Source: Strigamia acuminata
Lineage: Eukaryota; Arthropoda; Chilopoda; Geophilomorpha; Linotaeniidae
Assembly: GCA_949358305.1 (NCBI GenBank)
Contig: OX442315.1
Coordinates: 32,080,427-32,144,426, forward strand
Direction of reading: 5' to 3'
Length of the DNA: 64,000 nucleotides
Each line of letters begins with the position of its first letter. Positions within the stretch are counted from its first letter, which is position 1. This document shows, piece by piece, positions 1 to 13,580 of this stretch. Position numbers and translations under genes: made by a program. The notes beneath the pieces are model-generated. The model was not told the origin of the DNA. It ran no database searches and saw only the letters and a program-made list of their open reading frames with translations.

Positions 1-2005
1 CACTTCATCTACCACCCCAACAACACTATTACAACAATCCAATAATTAAGTTTATTCACCTGCTGTTTAATTGATCAGTCTAATGTGGTTAATGAACCAA
101 AGAGTTTAAAATACTTGCATACTCCACTCCCTTCGATCGATTATTTTCATTTATCAAAATCGACAATTTCCTCGAGAATGCAACTAATAATTAGCCATAA
201 AATGCAGCAACATGATTGACAGATTCAAGTCATAGAATATAATGCAGAAAAATCATTTTGATTAAACCAATCCCACTAAAACATACACTTAACCAAATTA
301 TTATTATTTATTTTTTTTACTAATTAAAAACACATAAATATTTAATTAACTTTCAAAAAAGAGGAAGCTGCTATCAAAACCTAGCATAACTCACATACAA
401 TATCCATTCCCATCCCAACAAATATTTCATCCTTATACGCACCAACTAATGTCAAACCATTAAAGCAGCCATTATGTGCGCGAAGCCATTATCAGTAATA
501 ATATCACGAGAGCTGTGTTGGCAAAAATTAAGGTGCACACACACGTACAGATTTATGTTTTAAAGTTTATGGTTACGAATTAGCCAATCAGAGAAGCCAA
601 ACCCACATATTTGCTATTTCTAAGTCTAAAGCCGTGCGGTTGGATCAGGCTCAACTTTGATCTAGAAACATTAAAGTGAAGTTAATCAGTTGATTTCATC
701 AGACAATCCCAACTCAAGATGTAAGATTGCACGAGATTCGAATCAGATTGGCTGTCTGATTGCGTGGATGCAAAATGAGTCCACTTCTCACAGCTACATT
801 ACAATTGAAATAATATCTTAGACAATGAGGTAAACAAACTGGCGCCACTGTGGTTAAATGTGCACTCTATATTCTGCATTTGGAAATATGGAAATATATT
901 TCCATAGACACATTAAAGTCGCTTAAGAAAGATTTGCTTGATAACTTTGTTTTTACCGTAGCACGACACCGCCGCCAAGTTTTTTCTGCCAATGCAGTTC
1001 AGCAAACTAAAGCAAATGCAAGGGACGCCAATGGAAATAGCAGCAAACAACCGCAAATACTCGAAAAATACCGAAAATGACCAAAAAAATAAAGAAAAGG
1101 ACGGAAAATGTTGCGAAATATAAAGAAAACGAACGAAAATTGCTGAAAACGTCCACAAATGTTGTGAAAAATAACGAAAACGAACGGAACAATACAAGCG
1201 TGACAATTTAAATGGATTTTCTCTAAGATTCGGGGTTAGAATAGAATCTTTAATTGTGTCCCAGTTAAGGCGTGGTTGATTTTAAATTTAAATTGTCTCA
1301 CTTGTTCTATGCCATGCCATGCTTGTTCCTGTCAAGTCAGTTATAGAGTACGATTTTCTACTTAATTTAGCCGATTTATTTTGCTTAATTTTAAGCAAAG
1401 GATTTTGTCTCTTATTTTCTTTAACTTATCTTTAGCAACAAAGATTTGCGCATGCTCGCTTGAACAGTCATTGAGGTCTCAGCTGGACACAAGCTAGCGC
1501 GTCCGTAATAATATTATTTCATTAAAGAGCATTCAATAAGTCGTTTATTTCACTCCTTTTTATTTATTTTAGCAAGCTTTAAAGTATTTCCTTAAACAAT
1601 TTGAATGTATAATGTTGAAATTTACCCAAGTCATAAACGTATTGTGGGAATGTGTATTTTGCAATTCCTTTCAGTTAAGTTTACATAAGACTTCAGGATA
1701 AAATATAGAATGGTCAGTCTTTCTAAGACTAAAGATTATGGATAAATTCAACTTTAATAATTGTAGTAAAGTGATCGTTTATTGGAAAGTATTGATTTGC
1801 AATAGACGCGTTCAAACTAGTTAAGCAGATACTTAAGTTTGCTTAAATGAATAAAAACAAATAAAATAACCAAAATAAATAACTTATTATTGAATGCCTC
1901 TTCATTAAACATTATTATTACCAAGATTCGAGTCGCTAAGTTACTTTTATATTCCAACTCACGTTTTTCCACCTTAATCGATACGAGTAAAATAAAAAGA
2001 TTTGA
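1..2005. other. AT-rich non-coding stretch
   Basis: I see no supportable gene. The stretch is AT-rich with short stop-riddled frames. At 1,020-1,195 there is a purine-rich degenerate repetition of GAAAA/CGAAAAT words. It creates open frames on both strands, but their translations are low-complexity and look accidental. Confidence 0.5.
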
Positions 2006-2500
2006 CTCCAACCATCTAAACTGCAGTCTATAAAAGTTTCAATTTCTCTGTCTCCAGACCGACTTGGACTCCAGTTTGAACTTCCGCCGAAGAAGTACAT
2101 AGAGAAATTAGTTCTTAATCCAATAAAGTATAGTAAATTCTGCAAACTTGGTGCAAAGAAGTGCAATCCCATGACCTTGGTCCACCCTTTTAACACACAG
2201 CCATTTCTCCTTGATCCTCAAATGCAACAACCAGCAGTGCACAGTGATTTATTGCCTCGTGGCTTCGTGTCACGCGCCCTTCCGAGCCAATTAAGCGCCA
2301 GAAGGCGCTGCTCACACTTACTCGAGCAGAAGAAATTGTTGAGATCCCTGCTGAGGAAAACTGTGGACGAATTGTGACGAAGAAAGATAAAGAGACTGGC
2401 AAAGAGTGGGCGGAAGGACGCCTGGGTTAAATACATTGACTCATATATCAACCTCATTTTAAAAACACCGTATTATGCTTTGCCCTCAACCACCAGCTGA
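2006..2500 (+). pseudogene. Frameshifted remnant of an unrecognised coding sequence
   Basis: Three consecutive open segments on the plus strand each read like protein and follow one another by frame changes. The first, 2,006-2,377, includes ELPPKKYIEKLVLNP and CNPMTLVHPFN. A second in the next frame (about 2,248-2,430) includes AEEIVEIPAEEN and KKDKETGKEWAEGR. A return to the first frame (about 2,417-2,500) gives WVKYIDSYINLILKTPYYAL. Local GC content is clearly higher than in the flanks, as expected for old coding DNA. No intron is evident, so it could be a processed pseudogene or a fragment of a mobile element. I do not recognise the family. The first 165 nt carry no start codon; the first ATG is at 2,171. 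Confidence 0.3.
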
Positions 2501-5500
2501 ATTTATTGCACGAACAAAAATATTTCGTAAATTTTTATGTCTGTGTATCTCTCTGTGGGAGGCCTATAAACCAAAGCAGCAGGAGTTTTAAAATTGTTTA
2601 TTGCAGTTGGATAGGAAGTATTGGATGGGCAAATCGATAAAGACTCGGAAAACTTTCAGATCAATTTTAATGAATTTTTAAACCACAAGAGAAATATATA
2701 CTGTATATAAAAAAATATTCACAAGCATTAAGTTGAATAGAATTATCGATTTGCTGCAAACATTTGAATTTCTAATAATACTTTTACTTCAAATTAAACG
2801 AGAAAAATAAAATGCTAGATTTACAGAAACCATGCAGGGAAGCGTCACTGTAATAATGGGCAGCATTTAAAAAATTCTTTATAGCACAAAAAGAACGCAT
2901 TGAAAAATGCTCAGATATAAAATATTCCGACTAGACAAAACCAATATTGCTAGTGTTGAAGGTAGAGAATAAATCAGAAGTTTCTTGAAGCAAAGCATGA
3001 CAAAAACGACAACAGATTTAGAAAATGATTGAAAATAAACTGATGCTGTGTGGAAAAGCCTATCAGCTGAGGTAATTAATTAAAGTTTATCTGTAGTTTA
3101 TCCAGGCTACTGAATGAGTTATGGACTAAACAGAAACGCACCAAGAAATGCGAGGATAACGACAAATATGGCAGCAACCAAACTGTGTTTACAAACGGAG
3201 TGACAAACTCTGATTGCTTGTAGTGATCGCTGATCGGCCAACAAACGGCTCCAAAACAAACCGATTCTAAGTAATTAATTATAAAATTGACTCACCAAAC
3301 AATAATTAAATAAGCTACCGGTCATCAGTTTACAAATATATTCAAATACACTTGTACACCACCTGACGGTGACGAGCCGAACAATATCACCAACAGAATG
3401 GACCGAGACTGGTCTTGAGAAAATAAATGCCAAACAATTAATCAAAACCATTTAGTTATAAGTTATATTTAAGATTTAGAACAAAATAATAGTGTATGAT
3501 TCAGTTTTTTAGTGTAGATTAAAGTTAAAATATTGTATCGATTCTTTACGTCCAAAACATTCATTTGTTCTTGGTTTAAATGAGATAAACAAGTCTAAAT
3601 GACTTTACAAGTTCAGCTGGAGGCTTGTGAATTAATCTAAAGCAATCACAAAGTCAACTCGAATGCAATCCTTTCTCATCCAACTCCCAAAAGTAAGGAT
3701 TTAATTGCAAGTCTTAAAAAAGGTATCCTGTCCACTCTGTGGTGGCTTTTGATTAGTTGTTGCCTTAAGATAATTCTATGGTCTGTTTTGTTTAAAGTTA
3801 GAACTCTCCATTTCCCATTTCAAGCCCAATTCAAGCCTAAATATTTTATTATAATTGAGAAAATTAAGTGGTGTGTATTGTAGTGCGGATTGCATCGGAT
3901 GGAATTGGATATTGTTGGATGGAATTGAACACAAGGCAGTCGTTGTATGAATATTTTAATGAATGAATTTATTTGCATAAAAGTACAGTTGGCGCTGTAC
4001 GCGATCTCGTAATGTCATGAGAACGCAACGTGCATGACGTGCGTCACAATTAAAGAATGAAGGGAATGTACAGAATTGGAGTGCGAAACACTCCATTAAG
4101 GTTAGACGGAATAAAGAAACAAACAATGATAAGCAAATTCACAGTAGAAAATACTAGTGAATTAGCTCTTCATACTCTTAGCTCTATGAAAGTGATGTCA
4201 ATGCAAAGCAAAGTGCTAACAAGGAGACCGCAGGAGTCTGTAATTCATAATTGTTTAAATTTTTAAAAAATAGTGTTGTTATTATCTAAACAGTCAATAC
4301 TTTCTTTATTTAAATGCACATCTCTCACATTGTTACAAACAGTTACAACACCCAGAATTCTTTACTGTTTTATTTTTTGAGTAAAAAATAAAATTTTATC
4401 ATTACACTTGGTGAATAGGCTGCTGGACATGTGACATGCATCGCAGCCAAATGAATACGATTGCCACATCGCAATCACATTCGCTTGAGAAAATATTCCC
4501 ACAGGCCTACTCGCCTTCTATTTTTGTAAATTCAAATTCTGGCAGAAAAAATAACAGCTCGTACTCTGAAGAATCACGAAGTCTCACTCTTCTAAAGATG
4601 TTCACTAACCGTAAAGAATGCACGGATTTCTCTACCAACTTATCACTCACTTTCAATTCCCCGAAAACTCTAAACCATAAAATAAATCTTACAAACATAA
4701 AGATGCAAAATGATACTAATAAATCATTGCCCAGTCCCCCTTAAAAAACATTCCACATATCCTTTAGTGAGAACTGATAAAAACATTCAAGATATCTCAT
4801 CCCTGATTTTTATCCAGCTGACAGTTCTCTATCCCTTGTGGTAAATCGATAAAAAGTCACGTGTATTTACAAAGAAAGTGCCCGAATAATTTTTTTCTTG
4901 GATAGGCTTCCTTTAGTCGATCGATCCAATAACAAACTAACTTACGGTTCGACCTCGTAGGAAATTAAGTTTAGTCGGTACGATCTAATAGGAAACGACG
5001 GTTTAGTTGTTACTGTGGTATCGTTCTCGTTCTTAGTCCTCTGGCAACGTCTAACAGTCATTCCAGCTTTATATCCGAATTTGCCCTACCTGGCTCCAGA
5101 TACAACAGAAAGTTAAATAACTAGGTATACTCTGTCTGACCTTAAGAATAAAGAAAAACCCCCCTTTCTTTGAGGCCTTTTCACTGGTGTAGTGATACCA
5201 AAAAGTAGAGCAATACACCAGGTTTTAATAAAACCTCAGGTTTTATTAAGCCTAATAATCTTAAAATAAAGTAAATAAACAATGGTATTTTGGTATTTTG
5301 GTATGTTGTCAAGACTGGTTTTATTCTGGTTGTCAGGTTTGTTCCCTGACAACTAGGACATTGTTTACAACAGTGAAAGGCAAGATTATTGTTTGCATGG
5401 GTGATATTATTACAATTTTCAATGGTGGAAAAGAGAGCACGGATATGACAGTATAGTGTCGCAGAACAGAAAGGTATCCAATATTTTTTTGCCGTTTCTT

Positions 5501-5579
5501 ACGTAAAGTACACACACTACATCTTGAACGCAACAATTTGTCTGTTATTATTTAGTTGAAAAGTGCTTACAGATTATAT
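2501..5579. other. Non-coding stretch, no recognised gene
   Basis: No gene is recognised. Frames at 4,057-4,266 and 4,436-4,744 encode Ser/Asn-rich peptides of 69 and 102 residues without familiar motifs, and I treat them as chance. Near 5,221-5,250 a short word (AGGTTTTA/TAAAACCT) occurs in both orientations, which suggests another small fold-back repeat. Confidence 0.4.
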
Positions 5580-5637
5580 ACAACAGTCATAAATCAATCA
5601 ATAAATATCCCACGCATGATGCGTGGGTGACGTCTAG
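5580..5637 (+). mobile_element. Helitron 3' terminus
   Basis: A GC-rich near-palindrome at 5,609-5,627 (CCCACGCATGATGCGTGGG) is followed six bases later by CTAG at 5,634-5,637 and then T. A short 3' hairpin about 6-12 nt before a terminal CTRR is the diagnostic end of Helitron rolling-circle elements, which insert between A and T. The element would extend to the left. I could not place its 5' TC end and saw no Rep/helicase coding sequence nearby, so this is probably a non-autonomous copy. Confidence 0.6.
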
Positions 5638-6494
5638 TATTTATTAAAAGTAATTAAAAATTTGTCATAAATTATGTAAACAATAAAAAACCTTAAATTA
5701 AATTTTTTTTAAAAAGCTACAGGTAATTTGCATGGAATCCCGTAGAATCTCATGGAAATAAATCCTGTAAAAAATAATCCCGTGGAAACGCTAAACATAA
5801 TCCCAAAACAATAAAAACTTCTAATTTCGAATGAATATCACTTTTATTGTTTTAAACAATTTATTTTCAATGACAAATTTAAAATAAATTGTTAAACCCA
5901 AAGGTGACTATTAGAATTCATAATATTATTCACATAAAGCGATGATAAATCCTGATAATTATCCCAGCATTGGACAATTTAGAAAATCCAGTCCCAAATA
6001 TCAGCTAGATCTGACAGCTCCTTAAAGGATGTGATCATCTATGAAACTGTTTATGAGTTGCTATAGTTACTACCTATTGTCTAGAAAACAATCAACTTGA
6101 CAGTAATTGCAAGAAAATGGTCTATATCACACATGTTTATCAATACTGCTTGGTTATTATAATGTCCAGTAGTAAGGGATTATATAAAACTACATTGATA
6201 CCACTCAAGTGACAAGTGACAAGGATGCCATTACTATTATATTGTACAAATTGCTTTTGTTGATAATAAAAGCAGATGACGTTCAAGTTTGACTAAAACA
6301 AGTCGCTTCTTATTTGCCCTTACAACACCCATTCGAGTCCAAAATTCGACGTATCATTTATGTCTGACTGACGAACATAGGTGCGTTACATAAATATAAA
6401 GCCACCCGTAAAAATTGGCTTCCCAGAAAAACGATTAAAACAATCACAAAACTGTTTGTTGCACGTGAATATTCATCAAATTTTACACCTTTTA

Positions 6495-6923
6495 AGGTGG
6501 GTTCACACTTGTGTTCACACTAGACGCAACGCAAGAAAACTGACGCAACGCAAGCTGCTTGCGTCCAAAAATTCTTGATGTTGACGCCAATTCCTGCTTC
6601 AACTCCGAGTTGAAGTAAGCGACAGGAAAGGTCTTGCGGCCAACCAATCACGATCGACTTCAACTCTCGTCGATTCACGTTTGGTTGGTGAGACTTTGCC
6701 ACATGCAAACAGGCCGCCATTTTCGGATTCTGCAACTAGTTCTAGAACTAGATCTAATTCCAGGTTTCATTGAAACCATCCAATTGGCCAGACGCAGCAT
6801 CAATTGTTGCAGCTCTGTTCACACGTGCCCTACAGTGTGAACAGACTCTGCGTTGCGTTTGATTACTTTTTCCTTGCGTTGCGTTGCGTCGCCCCTAGTG
6901 TGAACACAAGTGTGAACCCACCT
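6495..6923. mobile_element. MITE, PIF/Harbinger-like, perfect 30-bp inverted termini
   Basis: The termini at 6,494-6,523 and 6,895-6,924 are perfect 30-bp inverted repeats, beginning AAGGTGGGTTCACACTTGTG. A TTA triplet flanks both sides (6,492-6,494 and 6,924-6,926), which fits the 3-bp TWA target duplication of PIF/Harbinger elements. Just inside the ends are repeated GACGCAACGCAA words. Open frames within (6,520-6,840) are read-through of the repeat and not genes. Confidence 0.7.
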
Positions 6924-6926
6924 TTA

Positions 6927-8408
6927 CTCATTTCATTATCGTACAGTAATAGTAATTTTGTACACGAATCGTTGCAACAGCGTTTTATAATTCGCCACAA
7001 CCCTCAACTGCCAACAGAAATCTAAAACGAGATTTTCAACTGCCATTCAATGCCATGATTCATCAAAAACATTCAAGCCCTTACTCCACAGTAGTATAAT
7101 GGCTCCTCTCTCAGAAGGGACAAGCAAGCAGTTTTTGGTTCACCCTCTCCTCTGAGGTTTGGTACTTTAGTTTCCATGGTTGGTCACTCTGACCCTTCTA
7201 TGGCACTGCCATCGCCACTCCAGCAGCACTACAAGTGCGCTGCTGGGAAGCACGGAATAGCTATAAATCAACATGAGTGGTCAAACTTTTCCAACCAGTG
7301 CAGACATATCGCTAATTCTGCGCTTGTTTTCGTGCTTGAGGACCTTTATCTACGATCTATGAGAAACGTTCCAATTACTATAAATCTAAGTTCATTTTCA
7401 CATGTTATTTTTTGACAAATTGAATATCGCTCACCTCACGTTTGAAAATAATAGTCACTACATCATTTTCGAAATTGGTTTAATAATTTGTTAGACAAAT
7501 GAATTTTTGACTTTAAAAAAATCAATTCAAATTTCTTTTTTGTTAAAAAAATTACGCTGAGTTACGAGATTGGAAAATCCTGTGGTAATAAAAACAAGAC
7601 AAATAGGACGTTCGAGCCTGTGACGTAATATTAACTTGAAAGATTGTCTGCGCATGTAAGTCTGAGTGAATAGTTTTGAATGGTTTAGTAAAGAGCTACA
7701 TTTTCAGCTGTTTGGGAATTACTGGATATCCGGTGTTGGATAAACAACAAGACAAAGTTGAATAAATCTCAAATAAAATCTCTTTAAAATGCAAATTTGC
7801 ACTTCTGATCAAATCAACAAACAGAGAACAGGAACTACTAACAAAAGATATTTAAAGAGCGCGTTATCCATAAATAAAGTGAACAAAATGGAGTGTGCGT
7901 GTGCGAGCCAAGACATTAGCATCTTCTTTCCAGTCTTCATTCCGTCTGCTACCAACGACACAATCTGCATGTTCAGTGCACCCAAATTGGCCTTCACTGA
8001 ATCCATCGATCCATAAAACTAAAGCCACTGCTGCAAGAGCTCGCAGATCTCGCACAAAGAAATGGATTTGGCATACCAACACCATCTGGATCCGTGTAAT
8101 CCTGGTCCTGGCTTCCAATTCCCTATAACGCCACCTGTGGCTTGAGTATGAAAACCTTCAAATAAATCAATGCAGCAATGATTTTCACTTTGAGCTGGTC
8201 AGACATGACTACGTCCGCTTCACGGACAAAAAAAGGCAATTTATGGCACCCACAGAGGGGATCAGAATATTTGCTTCGGAAATTTAAGATGTATCACAAA
8301 TCTCGTGTTTCAAGTGTTTTATGTGTTTGTATCTTTCGTGTTTGTATTTTTTTTATCATCACAAAACAAACATCGAAAACACTTGATACAAGACTTTTTG
8401 AATGGCAG
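6927..8408. other. Non-coding stretch with weak coding-like patches
   Basis: No gene is supported. Around 7,789-8,015 and 8,001-8,096 two plus-strand frames have protein-like composition (for example LLQELADLAQRNGFGIPTP), but they sit in different frames with stops and no consensus splice sites linking them. A 79-residue frame at 7,176-7,415 is not recognised. Confidence 0.35.
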
Positions 8409-8816
8409 CTACCGTCTTCCCCAAAAACAAGACCATGGTGTTGTATTCGAATACAACACCATGGTGTTACATTCAGCCAATATCAAAAAAGTAAAATTGT
8501 TATTTACTCTATTAATTTTTATTCATTACGCTGATTAAAAAAAAAAGATATATACCGTAAATTAACAAAAACAACAATATACTGTAAGTTTTAAATATTT
8601 TTATATAAATCTGAATATAACACCATGGTGTTGTATTTGAAAACAATAAAAAATCCGAATATAACACCAAGGGGGTGGGATATATTCGAATGTAACACCA
8701 TGGTGTTATAGCTGAGTGTTGTTCTATTCAAATTTTTCAACTACATTTTACAACTTACAGTTCTCAAAGAAACTCAAATACAACACAATGATGTTATTTT
8801 CGGGGGAAGACGGTAG
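8409..8816. mobile_element. Fold-back MITE with internal ACACCATGGTGT palindromes
   Basis: Inverted termini CTACCGTCTTCCCC (8,409-8,422) and its complement (8,803-8,816) bound a 408-bp element. The next 35 or so bases remain complementary with mismatches. Inside, the perfect palindrome ACACCATGGTGT occurs around 8,457-8,468, 8,619-8,632 and 8,695-8,707, usually with TTGTATTCGAA-type flanks. A target duplication is not clear. Frames at 8,178-8,538 overlap this repeat and are not genes. Confidence 0.65.
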
Positions 8817-11800
8817 TCTTTGAGATGCAATATCAAAAGGAATAATTCAAAACCCAAGCAACCTCACTAACGATGAATTTTCTAAAGTTGTTGGTAAAAT
8901 TGAAATGAGTATCAACTTCACTTAACTAAATATTTAAAAGGGAAAATGCAATACAACAGAAAAAGCATCCATGCTTTGACTGATCAAGTTACGCTTTAAA
9001 TAAACACTCATCTTTAGTAAATATCTCTAAAATTTTAATTACAATTTTGCATCTCTCTTGCACATTGACTCACTGAGTGGATGGCAGCCCTCTACTGTAA
9101 ATTTTTATTTGAGAAACTAAGTTGTCAGATTTATTCTTGGCATTTATCCAAGCCAAACAGCTTCATAGTTTGACATTTCAAGGGCTTTTTCTCTTCTTCC
9201 ATTGATCGACCACACAAGTATCAATTTTCTGTGGTTACAGTACCTCCTAATTGGGGTAGAGGGCTGGATTTGGCACGACAAATACAACTGCGACACCCCA
9301 CACGTACTTTTTCATCTGATTAAGTCTGTCCAGTATCCCACAATTGATCTTATTATTTATTCTCTTGTAAATAGTTCCATTTCAAACCCGAGGAAAATCA
9401 ATGCGTTGATAATGCGTCTTAATGGCAGCGAGATTCGAATGGTTTAATTGTTTCTTTAAGTATTATAATCAAAAATCCAATTGCAAAATGGGATAATAAA
9501 AGGAGTTTAATTCGCACCGAGCACGAAACATTGTCGGCGAAGAAGTGCTTGCAAGTAAGCCGCAACGTTCAATCCAAGACATTATCACATATCTAATCAC
9601 ACGTTGCACCTAACTTAACAACACACAAGTGTTTGGGCAATTCCACCTCGAATCTTTCCATTTATACAAATATTTTTTAATCAAGTAAAACAATTTATTC
9701 ATTTTCACCAAATAAAAATGAAGCGTAAAAGAGCGCACAATAATTCAAACATGATTTAATAATCCCCAATTTTTTCCACAAATAGATACATTATCCCAAA
9801 AGCCGTGTCCCAGTCTCCCAGTCTCCCAGCAGCAATTCATTTCCCATCACACAGTCCCTTGAAAATCCCACATCGCATAAAATATGAAGCGACAATTCAA
9901 TAAGAGAACACAAAATGAGACTCCACTTAACCAAATCCAAGTTAAAGCTCAACATCCGACAGGACACAAAAAATAAAACATCTTGCTACGTTTTAAATAC
10001 AGTCAGTTCAACAAGTTTGGAATAATCCAAATTTTTAAGAGCACATCAATTACCATGTTTACATGGTCACAGTTTTCCAGATAAGTGAATATTCGGATTT
10101 TATTTATCTGGATAACCGTTTGCGTTTACATGACGTTAGTTTTCTGGTAAACATGACGTCATACGAGAATTACCCATACTGCCCTTTGATTATCTGGAAC
10201 AACAAAATGGCTGTTGATCCATTTCAGCCAAACAAATGAAATGGTGGTTAGGAAAGAGGTTTTTGCTCAAATCTTTGCAATGGTGCCTAATATGTAAATT
10301 CTGATCCCAAACAATGGTGGTTTTAGCTGATTTCACATTGATTTCGGTACCAAATGTCGTTGGTACGTAGGCCTACCGTATTTTTACTCCAACGATCCGA
10401 CGATATATCGATCCAAGTTTTTGTTGTTTAGTTGTTTATAATTAGTTTAAAATTTGTCAGAAGATTGTGGTGAGAATGATGAAACAGGAAGTTGATGAGA
10501 CGGAAATTATGTCACTTCCTCCTGACAATGCCTCCTCATTTAACATGGGCTCCATTTGCAACGCACAGTCCGGTGTATTTAGGCCTATTCTAATACGCAC
10601 AGATCAGATGATAAGTCAATGTTTGGCACGGCCATGCACGAATTGTCAACAAATCAATAACAGTTGTGTGCCATTTTATAGCGGTGATTACATTATAAAC
10701 ATCAACATAAACTGAGTTCTCGTGTTAAATTAACCGGATAGAGAATTTGAATTCAAATTATACATTATTTCAAATTTATTGCAAATCGCAATTTCCAATT
10801 GTTTCCACATTTGTGACGATTCGTTTTGAATTTGTAACTGCACAACAATTATTCAGCTTCAACAAATAAGTCCCTGAACAAGAATTACACATTCAACAAC
10901 CATACCAACCAATTTTTTCCTCTTTAAATTTAATTCTTGATGTTTTACAATTCCTCTGCAATGCAAATGTGTTTTTAAATTATTGTGAATGTGTAGGTCT
11001 ACCATCCACAAAAAAAGCAAACAAAAGCGAAAAGAAAAACTCATGAATCTTATTGATTTATACTCCAAGATGGCCACACAAACTCACAACAAATGATGAA
11101 CTCATGACTGGCATTACAACATAGCAATTTCTGCAGTGAAATTGAAAATTATATCAAGCAATTTCTGACATTATCCATGAAATGACAGAACTGTCACTTT
11201 GGTGTAACATTCTCAATTTCAAACTCAAGCTAATAAACCATAGAAAATATAAATTTCCTTACACATATTTGCCCTCCCATGCTTTAATGGTGTCTGCATT
11301 TACCTCAGGCACACAAAACATGCACATGTTAAAGCAATCATACATACCTAACATAAATACAAAGTCTTTGAGACCCCCTGTTATGGAAATCAGATTCCAT
11401 TCGCATCGGAATGAACCATATAACAACACAATTTAGACCGATCAATAAGCCGTTTTGCTACACTCAAGAAATAACTACGGCCAAGTTTTTTTTTTGTTTT
11501 TTTTTTTTAAAAGCAGCGGTAAATTAAACTTAATCAGGCATGAAATTACATTGGAGTGCATTGAAAAAAGCTGAATTTAATTTCAAATTAACAAATCCAA
11601 CGACCAGAAGAAAATTTGTAAAATATTTATTCCGACCTGACAATCTGCTGGGGGTAGGGGGTGCAATTCCATCAAAAAATTAAGGAACTTGAGGATCCGA
11701 GCTTATTGGGTACTCAAAAATATGTTTTTAAATGAAAATTATTTTAATTTTAATTTGTGGGTGTAAAATTCAACTCTCTACCTCATCGTGGACAACCCTG

Positions 11801-13164
11801 TGTTTTTACCCCAAATATTTGGCTAAAAGACAGTTCTGGCATTCCAATTTTGTACATTTCATTTGCAAGGATAATATTGGTACTGTAAGACTGCAATCAA
11901 TGGCCGCTAATTCACTTAATGCCCTACTTTTCTAGAACAAATTACCACCACAGTTCGCTCCCAGTACTTTGATGCCTAATTCATATTGCTCATCCCACTC
12001 TGTGCAGACATTTCCTAATTCCAGTCGTTAATTAGCAGTCTTAAGCCTAATATTAGGCCTAGTAAAGCAAAAAATAAATTAAACAACTATAAATTCCTTA
12101 ACAAAAGTAATTTACAGCATTATACCAAAATTTTCTTCCTGTATTTCCCTTTGTGTGCAACAAGCTTGACAATCGCCATGTTAAATGCATGCACAGAATG
12201 TGAAGCGGCAGTTTGAATTTGACATCAAAATACCGGACGCGAACTGTAAGCTGGGAACCCATCATAGATCCTCCCCCCCCCCTTCCCCCCATCACCAGAA
12301 AACTGTCCATTTAGTCATAAGACCAGCATTTTCCATGCACAAATAAACTTTCTACAATTTCTGTACCATATCATTTCTAAAGACCATACAGTACTGCAAC
12401 AATTGACGACCTGCTGTATATATTAAATTAAGCCCGTAAAAGCTGCAAAACTAAATCTAATTTACACGAGATTTACGAGCCCTACTTATCGACTCATCAC
12501 ATAAAACTAAGCCTGTCTATATATATTCTAGTCTATTATCAACGAATTATCAATGGGCAATAAAACAGAAAGAAAACAGCATTTAAAGCTTACACCACCT
12601 TTAGAGAACGCGTCATAACCCGTATAGGTTTTACTATCAGACGAGATTGGAAAAAGAAGTGGGTGGCCCATAAATATCATGTTTTTGCAACGTAAAACGC
12701 TTTAATGTGAGGATAAACAGCTAGTTGAGGCCAAAGAGGTGTGCGTGTGCGTAAATATCTCCTGCAGACAGTCAACCTCCTTCTTTATGTATAAATTGCA
12801 TTTTAGATCTTGAAAACAGATCAAACTCTCCGCCATGTACCTCCTGTAATAACTTGAGTAAACTCTGACACCAGTGCAAGTATTTCAGCTTTATAGCAAA
12901 AAGAAGCGTTTGGGTTTGTTTATGTGCATTGAGGATGGTTGTCATGACAAGCTTCTAAGACACTCCCAACTAATAATGTAGTTATAGTTCTTGTCCCAAA
13001 CAGATAATTATTTGTTTACATTCGGTCATTGTAGACTATTATAATTAATCAACTAACAAAACAGTAAACATGAAACTTTCAAATAAGAGTCAATATCATA
13101 AATAACAAAAAGAGTGTGCGCTTAAAACTGGACAGTAGAAGTGAAACCTCTCGACTTATACCAA
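8817..13164. other. Long non-coding stretch
   Basis: No gene is recognised in about 4.3 kb. A small inverted-repeat patch lies at 10,055-10,160 (CATGTTTACATG and TTATCTGGATAA words). A plus-strand frame at 10,476-10,715 (79 residues, ATG ATG start) has moderate GC content but no recognised motif. A C-rich low-complexity tract lies at 12,268-12,292 and a T-rich tract at 11,487-11,510. Confidence 0.4.
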
Positions 13165-13580
13165 ATTATCAAATTATCAAATACTTCATTTTAGCGATTT
13201 CATTTTAGCGACACAAAAATCGCTAAAATGACATGTTCGCTAAAATGATGGTCGCTAAAACGGCACTAATACTAACACTAATATTAACCTAACCATATAG
13301 TTTAGGTTTAATTCCTAAGAAGGGCTAACAAGGGGGGGCTGCGCCCCCCTTGAGCCCCCGCGAACTTAACCTTACTGGTTTTTTGATGCAAACCACTTTT
13401 TTGAGCCAGCTTGTCGCGGTAAATTGTGTCGCGTCGCTAAAACATAGCGATCACTAAAATGTCGCGTCGCTAAAACGTGTCGATCACTACTGGAAAAGTA
13501 CATTATTGTCGCTAAAACGTGATCGCTAAAATGAGACTTTTTTGGTAAAAATCGCTAAAATGAGCGTTGCTAAAATGACT
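13165..13580. mobile_element. Fold-back element 1: shared G/C core, CGCTAAAATG-word arms
   Basis: Both arms consist of many copies of the word CGCTAAAATG or its variants in both orientations (13,188-13,262 and 13,420-13,580). The central segment (about 13,261-13,425) carries a hairpin of G and C runs (around 13,331-13,358) followed by GCGAACTTAACCTTACTGG. The same core, with different arms, recurs at 49.6 kb and, reversed and more diverged, at 34.35 kb. No coding sequence is present. Confidence 0.65.

Noticed and set aside
1936-2196. Minus-strand peptide with VMGLHFFAP, reminiscent of 3-hydroxyacyl-CoA dehydrogenase
   Set aside because: Only a nine-residue resemblance with no Rossmann or catalytic motifs. 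The opposite strand has the better coding signal.
8001-8096. Possible BPI/LBP-like fragment (GFGIPTPSG)
   Set aside because: Very short, followed by a stop, with no matching upstream domain in frame or by splicing.
8178-8538. 118- and 77-residue frames
   Set aside because: They overlap the palindromic MITE at 8,409-8,816 and consist largely of its translated repeats.
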